This document shows, piece after piece, positions 28,222 to 36,956 of a DNA stretch of 44,552 bases. Numbering within the stretch: the stretch's first letter is position 1; every line of letters starts with the position of its first letter. Source of the DNA: Alphaproteobacteria bacterium. Its GTDB lineage: Bacteria > Pseudomonadota > Alphaproteobacteria > Sphingomonadales > Emcibacteraceae. Location of the stretch: the NCBI GenBank assembly GCA_002401455.1, contig NVTE01000013.1:1-44552 (forward strand), in the 5' to 3' direction. The position numbers were made by a program, and so were the translations under genes. The notes under the pieces were generated by a model. The model saw nothing but the letters and a program-made list of their open reading frames with translations, searched no databases and was not told where the DNA came from.

Positions 28222-30207
28222 ATGTTTTCAAAGATATTAATTGCCAACCGTGGTGAAATTGCCTGTCGGGTGATCAAGACAGCCCAGAAGATGGGTATTA
28301 AAACTGTCGCTGTCTATTCCGATGCTGACGCGGATGCCCTGCATGTGCTGATGGCTGACGAGAAGGTCCATATTGGTCCAGCTCCCGCGGCGGAAAGCTA
28401 CCTGATTGCCGACAAGATCATTGCCGCCGCCAAACAATCCGGCGCGGAAGCTATTCACCCGGGTTATGGTTTCCTGTCCGAGAATGCCGGCTTTTGCGAG
28501 AAATTGAAGGCTGAGGGCATCACCTTCATCGGGCCAGAGGTGAAAGCCATTGGTATCATGGGTGACAAGATTGAATCGAAGAAATTTGCCGCCCAGGCCG
28601 GGGTAAATACCGTTCCGGGCAGTACTGAGATTATCCGGGACGGGGCGCATGCAGTCAAAGTCTCCGGTGAGGTTGGTTATCCGGTGATGATCAAGGCCTC
28701 TGCCGGGGGCGGTGGCAAGGGCATGCGGGTCGCCTATAATGATGCGGAGGCTGAGGAAGGCTTTAGCTCAGCGACCAATGAAGCAATTTCCAGCTTTGGC
28801 GATGACCGTATTTTCATTGAGAAATTCATTGAACAGCCGCGCCATATTGAAATTCAGGTGCTCGGCGACAGCCATGGCAACGTGATCTATCTGGGCGAGC
28901 GCGAATGTTCGATCCAGCGCCGCCATCAGAAAGTCATCGAGGAAGCGCCTAGCCCGTTCCTGGACGAAGCGACCCGGAAAAAAATGGGCGAGCAGTCGGT
29001 TGCCCTGTCCAAAGAAGTCGACTATCAGTCCGCGGGGACCGTCGAATTTATCGTCGATAAAAACCGTAACTTTTATTTCCTGGAAATGAATACCCGGCTT
29101 CAGGTAGAGCATCCGGTGACCGAACTGATCACCGGCATTGACCTGGTCGAGCAGATGATCCGCGTGGCTTACGGCGAGAAGCTGTCCATGACCCAGGAAG
29201 ACGTCACGCTCACCGGTTGGGCCATGGAAGCCCGGGTTTATGCCGAAGATCCCCTGCGCGGTTTCCTGCCGTCCATTGGCCGGGTGGTGAAATACTCACC
29301 GCCAGAAGAAACCGACAATGTCCGGGTTGATACCGGCATTTATGAGGGCTCTGAGATCAGCATGTATTATGATCCCATGATCGCCAAGCTGATCACTTAT
29401 GGTGAGGACCGGGACCAGGCGATCGACCATATGAAACAGGCGCTCGACCGTTATTATATCCGGGGTCTGGGCCATAATATTGCCTTCCTCGCCGATGTGA
29501 TGAACAGTGAGCGTTTCCGGTCCGGCAACATCACGACCAATTATATTGCCGAAGAATATCCCGATGGCTTTAATGGCGGCTCCCTGACCGATAAGGCCCG
29601 CCAGGTCATGATGGCCGTGGCGCAAACGGTTCATTCCTTTGAGATGGGCCGCCAGTTCCATATTTCTGACAAGATGAATGAGGATGCGCCAGATTACAAG
29701 GACAGCTGGGTGATCACCATTGGCGGTGAGAACTATGTCTCCTCTTTCTATGCCACCGAAGATGGCTGCACGGTGATCTGCGATGAGCAGACATTGACCC
29801 TTGAGACCGACTGGCTGCCGGGCAAGCCCATGTTCGAGGCCGACATCAACGGCACCGAGGTTTGTGTTCAGGTGGATAAACTTCTGGATGGTTATCTGCT
29901 GTCCTATAATGGCGCGACGGAGAAAGTTTTTGTCCGCACGCCCCGGGAATCTGAGCTTGCGGCCCTGATGATAGAGAAAATGCCGCCAGACATGTCGGCC
30001 TTCCTGCTGTGCCCCATGCCCGGTCTGATTGTTTCCCTTGATCTGGAAGAGGGCGATGAGGTTAAGGCGGGCCAGACCCTTTGCGTGGTAGAAGCCATGA
30101 AAATGGAAAATATCCTGCGGGCGGAAAAAGATGCCGTCATCAAGAAAATCTCAGCCAAAGCCGGGGACAGCCTTGCGGTGGATGATGTGATTATTGAATT
30201 TGAATAA
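28222..30207 (+). CDS. pccA: propionyl/acetyl-CoA carboxylase alpha subunit (biotin carboxylase plus biotin carrier)
   Basis: A 661-residue subunit. The biotin carboxylase part (about 1-445) has SKILIANRGEIACRVIKTA, HPGYGFLSENAGF, the ATP-grasp loop KASAGGGGKGMRV and the FLEMNTRLQVEHPVTE motif. The C-terminal biotinyl domain (about 595-661) carries VVEAMKMENILRAEKD, whose Lys receives biotin. It forms the holoenzyme with PccB. A strong terminator follows 24 bases after the stop. Methylmalonyl-CoA mutase genes are not in the window. Confidence 0.94.
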   Translation: MFSKILIANRGEIACRVIKTAQKMGIKTVAVYSDADADALHVLMADEKVHIGPAPAAESYLIADKIIAAAKQSGAEAIHPGYGFLSENAGFCEKLKAEGITFIGPEVKAIGIMGDKIESKKFAAQAGVNTVPGSTEIIRDGAHAVKVSGEVGYPVMIKASAGGGGKGMRVAYNDAEAEEGFSSATNEAISSFGDDRIFIEKFIEQPRHIEIQVLGDSHGNVIYLGERECSIQRRHQKVIEEAPSPFLDEATRKKMGEQSVALSKEVDYQSAGTVEFIVDKNRNFYFLEMNTRLQVEHPVTELITGIDLVEQMIRVAYGEKLSMTQEDVTLTGWAMEARVYAEDPLRGFLPSIGRVVKYSPPEETDNVRVDTGIYEGSEISMYYDPMIAKLITYGEDRDQAIDHMKQALDRYYIRGLGHNIAFLADVMNSERFRSGNITTNYIAEEYPDGFNGGSLTDKARQVMMAVAQTVHSFEMGRQFHISDKMNEDAPDYKDSWVITIGGENYVSSFYATEDGCTVICDEQTLTLETDWLPGKPMFEADINGTEVCVQVDKLLDGYLLSYNGATEKVFVRTPRESELAALMIEKMPPDMSAFLLCPMPGLIVSLDLEEGDEVKAGQTLCVVEAMKMENILRAEKDAVIKKISAKAGDSLAVDDVIIEFE

Positions 30208-30231
30208 CCGTCTGGTTTATTCGTAAAATTA

Positions 30232-30256
30232 AGCGGCCTTCGGGTCGCTTTTTTTT
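30232..30256 (+). terminator. intrinsic terminator after pccA
   Basis: Stem AGCGGCC and GGTCGCT closed by a TTCG tetraloop, followed by eight T residues. It ends the pccB-pccA transcript. Confidence 0.92.
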
Positions 30257-30315
30257 ATGCATCGTGCCGGTAAATCCCGTACAGTGTCGGCCTATGAAAT
30301 AAATGGAACCAGGAT

Positions 30316-30627
30316 ATGCTGGAACAGGGACATAAGGCCGTCAGGCTGATCATTTCAGGACGGGTGCAGGGGGTGTGGTACCGGGGCTGGACCGTGGATC
30401 AGGCCTCTAGCCTCGGGCTGGATGGCTGGGTTCGTAATCGGGCGGACGGTACCGTTGAAGCGCTGTTGGTCGGTCCTGAGGGGCAGGTGGACCAGATGGT
30501 TACGCTGTGCCATGACGGGCCTAAGCTGGCCCGGGTCAGCACCGTTGATATCACCAAGGCCATGGGAATCACGCCAAAAGGCTTCATCCAGAAACCAACC
30601 GTTGATATTGAGAAGCGTAGAACCTAG
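30316..30627 (+). CDS. acyP: acylphosphatase
   Basis: A 103-residue enzyme that hydrolyses carboxyl-phosphate bonds. The motif GRVQGVWYRGWT contains the phosphate-binding Arg23, and GWVRNRADGTVE contains the catalytic Asn41. It is a single domain of about the usual length. CAGGAT precedes the ATG. It ends 2 bases before the end of the convergent lipoprotein gene. Confidence 0.93.
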   Translation: MLEQGHKAVRLIISGRVQGVWYRGWTVDQASSLGLDGWVRNRADGTVEALLVGPEGQVDQMVTLCHDGPKLARVSTVDITKAMGITPKGFIQKPTVDIEKRRT

Positions 30628-30629
30628 CT

Positions 30630-31088
30630 CTAAATTTCGGTTTCCCGGGACCGGTTTTTCTGACTGAGTACCGGCGACGAGACATTGAAGTTATACAGCC
30701 GGGCCAGACCGTCCCGAACTCGGAAGGTGAAGCTTTCCTGAGCCTGACCATCATGCTGATATTCCGCTTTATAGACCAGGGTGACCATGGTCGCGCCGCC
30801 GAAACTGGATTTCGAGGACCAGGAGACCAGGTCCGAGCTGTGATGCTCGCCAAGTTTAGTCTGTAATTTCCCCAGCAAGCGGGTGAATTTATCTTCACTG
30901 ACAAATTCCTGAAACTCCGGGCTGGAATTGCGGTAGATGGTCGTAAAACTGCTGGCGTTATAGCTGTTATGGAAATCTTTGACCGCCAGTTCGGTCAGCG
31001 CCGGGTCGAAAACTGCCGAACAACTTGACAGCAGGGGCAACAGCACCAGCATCAGAGCCAGAATGCGTTGTTTAAACATAACACTCAT
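30630..31088 (-). CDS. small lipoprotein of unknown function
   Basis: A 152-residue protein. A signal peptide ending in a lipobox-like LLSSC places Cys22 or nearby as the lipidated residue, so it is probably anchored to a membrane in the envelope. The rest reads as a compact alpha-plus-beta domain ([37 protein letters not shown]) with a DUF4019-like feel, not certain. Its ATG overlaps the lipB stop (ATGA), so its translation is coupled to lipB. A second ATG at 31079 has GAGGT at better spacing. Confidence 0.7.
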   Translation of the reverse strand: MSVMFKQRILALMLVLLPLLSSCSAVFDPALTELAVKDFHNSYNASSFTTIYRNSSPEFQEFVSEDKFTRLLGKLQTKLGEHHSSDLVSWSSKSSFGGATMVTLVYKAEYQHDGQAQESFTFRVRDGLARLYNFNVSSPVLSQKNRSRETEI

Positions 31089-31738
31089 ACCTCAAATATA
31101 CCTGACCATTTTTGCCGAAGCACCGCATCAACATCCGCCATGGTCACAGAACGACCCAGGGACTCTAATGAGGCCACCCCATGCTCGGATATGCCGCAGG
31201 GCACGATACCGCTGTAATGCTCCAGGTCGGGAGCTACATTAATACAGATGCCGTGGAAGCTGACCCATTTGCGGACCCGGACCCCGATGGCGGCGATTTT
31301 CTCTTCCCGGCCATCGTCGCGGGTGACCCAGACCCCGATGCGGCCATCACGGCGCTCGGCTATGACGGTGAATTCTGCCAGGCTATCGATAATCCATTGC
31401 TCAAGCTGAAAGACATATTTCCGCACGTCCCGTCCGCGTTTTGTCAGGTCGAGCATGACATAGACCACCCGCTGACCTGGCCCGTGATAGGTATATTGTC
31501 CGCCCCGGCCAACGTCATGAACCGGGAAGCGGTCCGGGGCCACCAGATCCTGAGGATTGGCCGAGGTGCCAGCGGTATAAAGCGGCGGATGCTCGAGAAA
31601 CCACACCAGTTCTGACGCCGTGCCGTTATGGATATCGGCAACCCGCTGCTCCATAACGGCCATGGCCTCGTCGTAAGGGGTCAGGCCTTGGGTGGTTTTC
31701 CATTCCAGGGGAAGGGGATTTTTCTCAGCTTCAGTCAT
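31085..31738 (-). CDS. lipB: octanoyl-[ACP]:protein N-octanoyltransferase
   Basis: A 217-residue enzyme that moves octanoate from acyl carrier protein to lipoyl domains, the first step of lipoate synthesis. [30 protein letters not shown], the catalytic Lys147 in [11 protein letters not shown], and Cys181 in GIVPCGI are all visible. It diverges from the FliN-like gene. Its stop overlaps the following lipoprotein start. lipA is not in the window. Confidence 0.95.
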   Translation of the reverse strand: MTEAEKNPLPLEWKTTQGLTPYDEAMAVMEQRVADIHNGTASELVWFLEHPPLYTAGTSANPQDLVAPDRFPVHDVGRGGQYTYHGPGQRVVYVMLDLTKRGRDVRKYVFQLEQWIIDSLAEFTVIAERRDGRIGVWVTRDDGREEKIAAIGVRVRKWVSFHGICINVAPDLEHYSGIVPCGISEHGVASLESLGRSVTMADVDAVLRQKWSGIFEV

Positions 31739-31824
31739 GCTTTTTCTATTAACCTAATCGTAATTATGTTATTCCATTCTAGTATATATCCAATTTTTAG
31801 ATAGTGATTAAGGATAATTTTAGA

Positions 31825-32067
31825 ATGTCTCAAGCCATTGATGAAGTAAACGTCGAACTCACCGTTGTGCTGAGCCAGACCATGATGCCGATCCGCCAGC
31901 TGCTTAAGCTTGGCCGGGGCGCGGTCATTGAGCTGGACGGACCCCAGGATCAGCCGGTCAAAATTTATGCCAACGGCGAAATGATTGCCAAGGGTGAGAT
32001 CGTCGTCGCTGGCGAGAATGTGGCGGTCACGATCACCCAAAGTGTCAAAAACTATCAACGGGACTAA
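31825..32067 (+). CDS. FliN/SpoA-domain protein (flagellar motor switch C-ring type), orphan
   Basis: An 80-residue protein that is only a SpoA (FliN C-terminal) domain. VNVELTVVLSQTMMPIRQLL, KLGRGAVIELDG and NGEMIAKGEIVVAGENVAV align with the FliN C-terminal dimer domain that builds the flagellar C-ring. The ATG at 31825 is preferred over GTG 31804 because AAGGA precedes it. No flagellar gene is nearby, so it could serve a flagellum encoded elsewhere or be a stray paralogue. Confidence 0.85.
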   Translation: MSQAIDEVNVELTVVLSQTMMPIRQLLKLGRGAVIELDGPQDQPVKIYANGEMIAKGEIVVAGENVAVTITQSVKNYQRD

Positions 32068-32096
32068 TATTTAGACATGCCTTAATGAACTGTACT

Positions 32097-32127
32097 TTTG
32101 TGTGGTTTAAAATAATATACACACAAA
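32097..32127. promoter_or_regulatory. inverted repeat upstream of cysH
   Basis: Arms TTTGTGTG (32097-32104) and CACACAAA (32120-32127) separated by 15 A+T-rich bases, within the 105-base gap before cysH. A possible binding site for a sulfur-responsive or other regulator, or part of an RNA hairpin. Confidence 0.3.
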
Positions 32128-32172
32128 CCTTGATTTATCGGTTGATCATCCCTAAATTACTGTTGAACAGTG

Positions 32173-32913
32173 ATGAAAGTGATGGATATGGCCGAGGTAC
32201 AGCGAACAATCGACGATAATGTTACCCCCCGGGACTTTGACGCCTTGATGGCGGACTATGGCGACCTGAGCAGCCTTGAGCTGCTGGATGCCATGATTCA
32301 TGAAGAGTTCAAGGGTAATATTGCCCTGGTGTCGTCTTTCGGAGCCGAATCCATTGTGTTGCTTGATATGGTGGCGCAGATTAATCCGGCGACCCCGGTG
32401 ATCTTCCTCAATACCCAGAAATTATTTGGTGAAACCGTACGTTACCGGGATCAGATTGCCGAAAAACTTGGCCTGACCAATATCATCACTATCCGGCCGG
32501 ACGCTGATCATGTGGCGGCTGAGGATAAAAACGGCTTGCTGTGGACCCGGGATACCGATGCCTGTTGTGATCTGCGCAAGGTGCGGCCGCTGGCCCTGGC
32601 CATGAATGAATATGGCGCCTGGATCACTGGCCGCAAGAGGTTTCAGACCAGTGAGCGGGGCAATATTCCGTTGATTGAGCAGGATGGCTCCAAGATTAAG
32701 ATCAATCCTCTGGCTCATTGGAATCAGGCAGAGCTTGACCAGATTATCGAAAATAAAGGTCTGCCGAAACACCCTTTAATCGCTCAGGGCTATCCGTCGA
32801 TTGGCTGTATGCCCTGTACCAACAGGGTCGAAGACGGCCAGGACCGGCGCATGGGCCGCTGGGCCGGGCAGGGCAAAACCGAATGTGGCATTCACATTGG
32901 GGAAAATATTTAA
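32173..32913 (+). CDS. cysH: adenylyl-sulfate (APS) reductase
   Basis: A protein of about 246 residues that reduces activated sulfate to sulfite. SSFGAESIVLLDM is the phosphonucleotide-binding motif. The iron-sulfur cluster cysteines are Cys131-Cys132 (DACCDLRKVRP) and Cys212/Cys215 (GCMPCT). The C-terminal ECGIH (Cys238) is the catalytic tail. Presence of the cluster cysteines means it uses APS rather than PAPS. The exact start among three nearby ATGs (32173, 32182, 32188) is not fixed by a good ribosome binding site. No other sulfate-assimilation gene is adjacent. Confidence 0.9.
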   Translation: MKVMDMAEVQRTIDDNVTPRDFDALMADYGDLSSLELLDAMIHEEFKGNIALVSSFGAESIVLLDMVAQINPATPVIFLNTQKLFGETVRYRDQIAEKLGLTNIITIRPDADHVAAEDKNGLLWTRDTDACCDLRKVRPLALAMNEYGAWITGRKRFQTSERGNIPLIEQDGSKIKINPLAHWNQAELDQIIENKGLPKHPLIAQGYPSIGCMPCTNRVEDGQDRRMGRWAGQGKTECGIHIGENI

Positions 32914-33013
32914 CCTTTGGTGCGATTTTCTATTGCTATATCGGTTGGGGTTTGGTACTTCACCGTCAGTCGGAAATTGAATTCAGTTTCTTACACCAAT
33001 TCGATTTAAGTGT

Positions 33014-33101
33014 GCGGCCGTGGCGGAATTGGTAGACGCGCAGCGTTGAGGTCGCTGTGGGATAATATCCCGTGGAAGTTCGAGTCTTCTCGGCCGCACC
33101 A
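33014..33101 (+). tRNA. tRNA-Leu, anticodon GAG
   Basis: An 88-base tRNA with acceptor stem GCGGCCG/CGGCCGC, D arm GGCGGAATTGGTAGACGC, anticodon stem CAGCG/CGCTG with loop TTGAGGT (anticodon GAG), a long variable arm typical of leucine tRNAs, T arm with GTTCGAGTC, and an encoded CCA end. It reads CUC and CUU codons. Confidence 0.97.
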
Positions 33102-33122
33102 CCCCCTTCTTTGGGGGTTTTA
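33101..33122 (+). terminator. intrinsic terminator after tRNA-Leu
   Basis: ACCCCC and GGGGGT arms around a short loop, starting at the last base of the tRNA and followed by TTTT. Confidence 0.75.
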
Positions 33123-33234
33123 CTTATATCGGTCTATCCCCCATTATGTACGATCTGAAGCATCTCCCGTTTGACCTGTGCCTCATCCAAGCAGGTCACT
33201 GCGGAGTATTGTTTGTCCGAGCGTACAAAATATT

Positions 33235-33263
33235 TTGACAAACGCTCAAAAAACAGTCCTAAT
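33235..33263 (+). promoter_or_regulatory. predicted promoter of the oligopeptidase gene
   Basis: A perfect TTGACA (33235-33240), 17 bases, then CCTAAT (33258-33263), lying about 53 bases before the ATG at 33316. Confidence 0.45.
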
Positions 33264-33315
33264 CACTTTTCTTCACATATAAAAAATAATTCAAAAAATT
33301 GAATTGGGATATCTC

Positions 33316-35499
33316 ATGAATAAAACGCATTTAATTGCCACCTGCCTTGCCCTGACTCTGCCGCTTACGCTGGTGGGATGCGGGGAAGAGCCGAACCAGA
33401 ATACGGTACAACCCTCTATGACAAGCTCTACAGAAAAATCGACAGCAACCGCGCCCGTAGCCAAAAAAGTGGCCCACGTAATGGAAATCCACGGCGACAC
33501 GCGGGTCGATGATTATTACTGGATGCGCGACGACGCCCGTAAAGATCCGGAAATGCTCGGCCATCTTGCGGCAGAAAACGTCTATACAAAGGCGACCATG
33601 GGCCATACGGAAGATTTTCAGGCGGCTCTGTTCAAGGAAATGACCGGCCGCATTGAAAAGGATGAGTCGTCGGTCCCTTACCAGCAACGCGGCTATTGGT
33701 ACTACCGGAGCTTTGCCGGGGATCAGGAATATCCCATTTATGCCCGGCGCAAAGGCACGATGGAAGCCGATGAGGAAATTTTCCTGGATGCCAACAAGCT
33801 GGCTGAGGGCCACGAGTTTTTCTCCCTTGGTGGCTATAAGATGAGCACCAATAACAAAATCCTGGCCTATTCTTCTGATGCGCTGAGCCGCCGGCTCTAT
33901 AACATCGAATTCAAGGATCTCGCCACCGGCAAGATGCTGGCCGATAAATTGGTGGGAACCAGTGGCCAGGTCATCTGGGCCAATGATAATACCACGGTCT
34001 TCTATATTCGGAAAAATGTGGAAACCTTACTCGGTTATAAGGTTTATCGTCATAAACTGGGCACGTCTCAGGATGATGATGTTCTGGTCTATGAAGAAAC
34101 AGATAAGACCTTTTATACCTATCTTGGCAAGACCCGGGACGAGTCCGTGATTTATATTTTCCATGATCACACCATCAAAACCGGGGCGTCGATCATTGAT
34201 GCGGACAAGCCGGACAGTGACTTCACGCTGTTCCATGCCATAGAAGACAATCACGAATATTCCTTTGCCAAGCTCGGCGATGACTTTTACGTGCTGACCA
34301 ACTGGCAGGCCAAGAATTTCCGCCTGATGAAGGTCGGTGCCGACAAAACCGCCGATAAATCCGCCTGGGTCGATGTCATTGCCCCCCGGGACGATGTCTA
34401 TCTTTCTGACTTTATGATCTTTAACGGCCATCTGGTGCTGCGGGAAAAAGAAAAAGGTCAAATCCGCTTGCGGGTGATCGACAACGCCACCGGGGCGGCG
34501 CAAAATCTTAAATTTGACGATCCGGTTTTCTCCGCTTCATTTTCCGTCAATCCGGAAACAGACAGCACGAAACTCCGCGTCAGCTACAGCTCCCTGACCA
34601 CGCCCAATTCCATCTTTGAATATGACCTGACCGATGGTAGTCGGGTGCTGCTGAAACAGGATAAGGTGCTCGGCGATTTCAATCCGGCGGATTACGCCAG
34701 TGAGCGCATTTTTGTCACCGCCCGTGATGGGGCAAAAGTGCCGGTGTCACTGGTCTACCGCAAGGATAAATTCACCAAGGACGGGACAAATCCGATCTAC
34801 CAATATGCCTATGGCTCTTACGGCGCGACTATGGAGCCGCGTTTTTCCGGCAGTCGTCTGTCGCTGCTCGACCGGGGGTTTGTCTTTGCCCTGGCCCATA
34901 TCCGGGGCAGTCAGATGCTCGGCCGGGGTTGGTATGAAGATGGCAAGCTGTACAATAAAATCAATACTTTCACCGACTTTATTGATGTGACAAAATCGCT
35001 TACGGATCAGGGTTACGGCGCCAAAGACAAGATATTTGCCGTTGGTGGCAGTGCTGGCGGGCTGCTGATGGGCGCGGTTATCAATATGGCCCCGGAATTA
35101 TATCGGGGCGTGGCGGCTCATGTGCCGTTCGTCGATGTGGTGACCACCATGCTGGACGCGAGCATTCCCCTGACCACCAACGAATATGACGAATGGGGCA
35201 ACCCCAATGAAAAGGGCTATTACGACTATATGAAGTCCTATTCGCCCTATGACAATATCAGCAAACAGGCCTATCCCAATATGCTGGTGACCACCGGGCT
35301 GCATGACTCGCAGGTTCAGTATTTCGAGCCCATGAAATGGGTCGCCAAACTGCGGGATTATAAAACCGATGACAATCTGTTGGTGTTCGATGTTAATATG
35401 GAGGCCGGGCATGGCGGGGCTTCGGGCCGTTATAAACGCTATAAAAACCTTGCCCTCGAATATGTTTTCTTCTTCGATCTTCTTGGTATCAAGGAGTAG
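33316..35499 (+). CDS. prolyl oligopeptidase family protein (S9, oligopeptidase B-like), lipoprotein
   Basis: A 727-residue peptidase. The N-terminus MNKTHLIATCLALTLPLTLV is a lipoprotein signal with Cys22 after LVG, so the enzyme is probably held in the envelope facing the periplasm. A beta-propeller spans about 45-450 (DDYYWMRDDARKD near the start). The catalytic domain has Ser579 in VGGSAGG, Asp664 in GLHDSQVQYFEP and His699 in AGHGG. Oligopeptidase B cuts after basic residues in short peptides. The start is ATG 33316; an upstream TTG at 33304 is less likely. A strong terminator follows. Confidence 0.92.
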   Translation: MNKTHLIATCLALTLPLTLVGCGEEPNQNTVQPSMTSSTEKSTATAPVAKKVAHVMEIHGDTRVDDYYWMRDDARKDPEMLGHLAAENVYTKATMGHTEDFQAALFKEMTGRIEKDESSVPYQQRGYWYYRSFAGDQEYPIYARRKGTMEADEEIFLDANKLAEGHEFFSLGGYKMSTNNKILAYSSDALSRRLYNIEFKDLATGKMLADKLVGTSGQVIWANDNTTVFYIRKNVETLLGYKVYRHKLGTSQDDDVLVYEETDKTFYTYLGKTRDESVIYIFHDHTIKTGASIIDADKPDSDFTLFHAIEDNHEYSFAKLGDDFYVLTNWQAKNFRLMKVGADKTADKSAWVDVIAPRDDVYLSDFMIFNGHLVLREKEKGQIRLRVIDNATGAAQNLKFDDPVFSASFSVNPETDSTKLRVSYSSLTTPNSIFEYDLTDGSRVLLKQDKVLGDFNPADYASERIFVTARDGAKVPVSLVYRKDKFTKDGTNPIYQYAYGSYGATMEPRFSGSRLSLLDRGFVFALAHIRGSQMLGRGWYEDGKLYNKINTFTDFIDVTKSLTDQGYGAKDKIFAVGGSAGGLLMGAVINMAPELYRGVAAHVPFVDVVTTMLDASIPLTTNEYDEWGNPNEKGYYDYMKSYSPYDNISKQAYPNMLVTTGLHDSQVQYFEPMKWVAKLRDYKTDDNLLVFDVNMEAGHGGASGRYKRYKNLALEYVFFFDLLGIKE

Positions 35500-35528
35500 G
35501 GAGAGAATACTTCCTTATTGAGGAATGT

Positions 35529-35563
35529 ACGGTAGGAATGGTCACCCGTTCCTACCGTTTTTA
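35529..35563 (+). terminator. intrinsic terminator after the oligopeptidase gene
   Basis: Perfect 10-base arms ACGGTAGGAA (35529-35538) and TTCCTACCGT (35549-35558), loop of 10, then TTTTT. It also ends just before the stop of the convergent amidohydrolase gene. Confidence 0.9.
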
Positions 35564-35573
35564 GTTTTGAGGC

Positions 35574-36866
35574 CTAGTGTTTATAGACCTTGCCGCCCTT
35601 CATGACGAAATCAACATCAAGCAGTTCCTTGATGTCTTTCAGGGGCGAGTTGTCGACGGCAATGATGTCGGCAAATTTCCCTGCTTCAATGGTGCCGATC
35701 GAGGCTGACATATCAATCAAATCTGCGGCGTTAATTGTCGCTGATTTGATGACATTCATTTCCGTCATGCCCGCGTCGACCATCAGCACTGCTTCCTGCG
35801 CATTGGTGCCATGCTTTGAAATGCCGCTGTCTGTGCCGTAAGCGATCTTGACCCCGGCCTTGACGATCCTGCCGAAATTGTCCATCATGTCCGTACCGAC
35901 GCGGATGGCTTTAGCCTTGATGGCATCACTCATGAAGTCTGAATGGGTCGCGGCATGTTTGACGGTGGCGCCAGCGAGCAGGGTTGGCACCAGATAAGCG
36001 CCGGTTTTCTTAAATAGTTTGATCGCTTTTGGCCCGGTATAGGTGCCATGTTCAATGCTGGCGACACCGGCTTTCAGGGCGGCAATGATACCATCTTCAC
36101 CGTGGGCATGGGAGGCAACTTTCCTACCCATACGCTCTGCCGCCAGGACGATTTCCTTAAGCTCATCCATTTCCATCTGTTGGCCTGTGCCGGTTTTCCG
36201 GTCCGTCATGACGCCGCCGGTTGAGGTGATTTTGATCAGGTCAGCGCCATATTTTATGACATTTCGCGCTGCCCGACGGCAATCATAGGGCCCATTACAG
36301 ACATTTGGGGATGTCCATACGGTCATTAACTCCGGACTGACGCCGCTGATGTCAGCATGGCCACCGGTGATGCCAACACCGCCCGCGGCGATGATGCGCG
36401 GTCCGTCAATCCAACCCTTGTTGATCGCGTCCCGCATCGCATACATTTCCTGGGGTGAGGAACCCACATCACGCACCGTGGTAAATCCGGCAAGCAACGT
36501 GTTCATGGCATATTGGAGGCTGCGCATCTGCATCAATTGGGAGGACATTTTTAAAGTGTCACGGTCATTAGCCGGACCCATTTCAAATTGCAGGTGAACA
36601 TGCATATCCATTAACCCCGGCAGAACAAATTTATCCTTGAGGTCAATGAGCGTGACGTCACCCTCAAAATCATCGGGGTTGGCAAAACCATCCCTGATGC
36701 CGACAATACGCTGGTCTTCGACAATGATGGTCTGGTTTTTGACGGGGGCTTCGCCGGGGACCGCCAGCAACTCACCGACGTGAATAATCTTGGTGTCTGC
36801 AAAAGCCTGAGATGTTGACAGGGTCATGAGTGCCGTTAGGGTTAAACCGATAGAGTGAATTTTCAA
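35574..36866 (-). CDS. exported metal-dependent amidohydrolase (Xaa-Pro dipeptidase/imidazolonepropionase-like)
   Basis: A 430-residue protein with a cleavable signal peptide (about 1-23, ending AFA-D). The metal ligands are His89/His91 in MDMHVHL, the probable carboxylated Lys212 in GADLIKITSTGG, His253 in ASHAHGEDG, His273 in SIEHGTY, and Asp346 in AYGTDSGI, a binuclear amidohydrolase site. Relatives cleave prolidase-type dipeptides or organophosphates; the substrate is unknown. The start codon is TTG at 36866, supported by a strong GGAGG 8 bases before it and by the signal peptide beginning there. Together with the convergent oligopeptidase it suggests peptide breakdown in the envelope. 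Confidence 0.85.
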   Translation of the reverse strand: MKIHSIGLTLTALMTLSTSQAFADTKIIHVGELLAVPGEAPVKNQTIIVEDQRIVGIRDGFANPDDFEGDVTLIDLKDKFVLPGLMDMHVHLQFEMGPANDRDTLKMSSQLMQMRSLQYAMNTLLAGFTTVRDVGSSPQEMYAMRDAINKGWIDGPRIIAAGGVGITGGHADISGVSPELMTVWTSPNVCNGPYDCRRAARNVIKYGADLIKITSTGGVMTDRKTGTGQQMEMDELKEIVLAAERMGRKVASHAHGEDGIIAALKAGVASIEHGTYTGPKAIKLFKKTGAYLVPTLLAGATVKHAATHSDFMSDAIKAKAIRVGTDMMDNFGRIVKAGVKIAYGTDSGISKHGTNAQEAVLMVDAGMTEMNVIKSATINAADLIDMSASIGTIEAGKFADIIAVDNSPLKDIKELLDVDFVMKGGKVYKH

Positions 36867-36956
36867 AATAGTATCCTCCGATTGTTATGTTTTGGTTGAT
36901 TTAATTTTGTTTTATACCATCAAGGCGGTTTTAAGGGCAGAAATTTATAGAGGTTT

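Larger units (their letters stand above)
32914..33315. other. intergenic region holding tRNA-Leu and the oligopeptidase promoter
   Basis: Beyond the tRNA, its terminator and a promoter for the next gene, nothing is recognisable. A short open stretch at about 33140-33230 reads YDLKHLPFDLCLIQAG but has no support as a gene or integrase remnant. Confidence 0.5.

Noticed and set aside
33122..33234. Integrase remnant or attachment site next to tRNA-Leu
   Set aside because: No duplicated tRNA 3' end and no integrase motif were seen; the following genes look like ordinary chromosomal genes.
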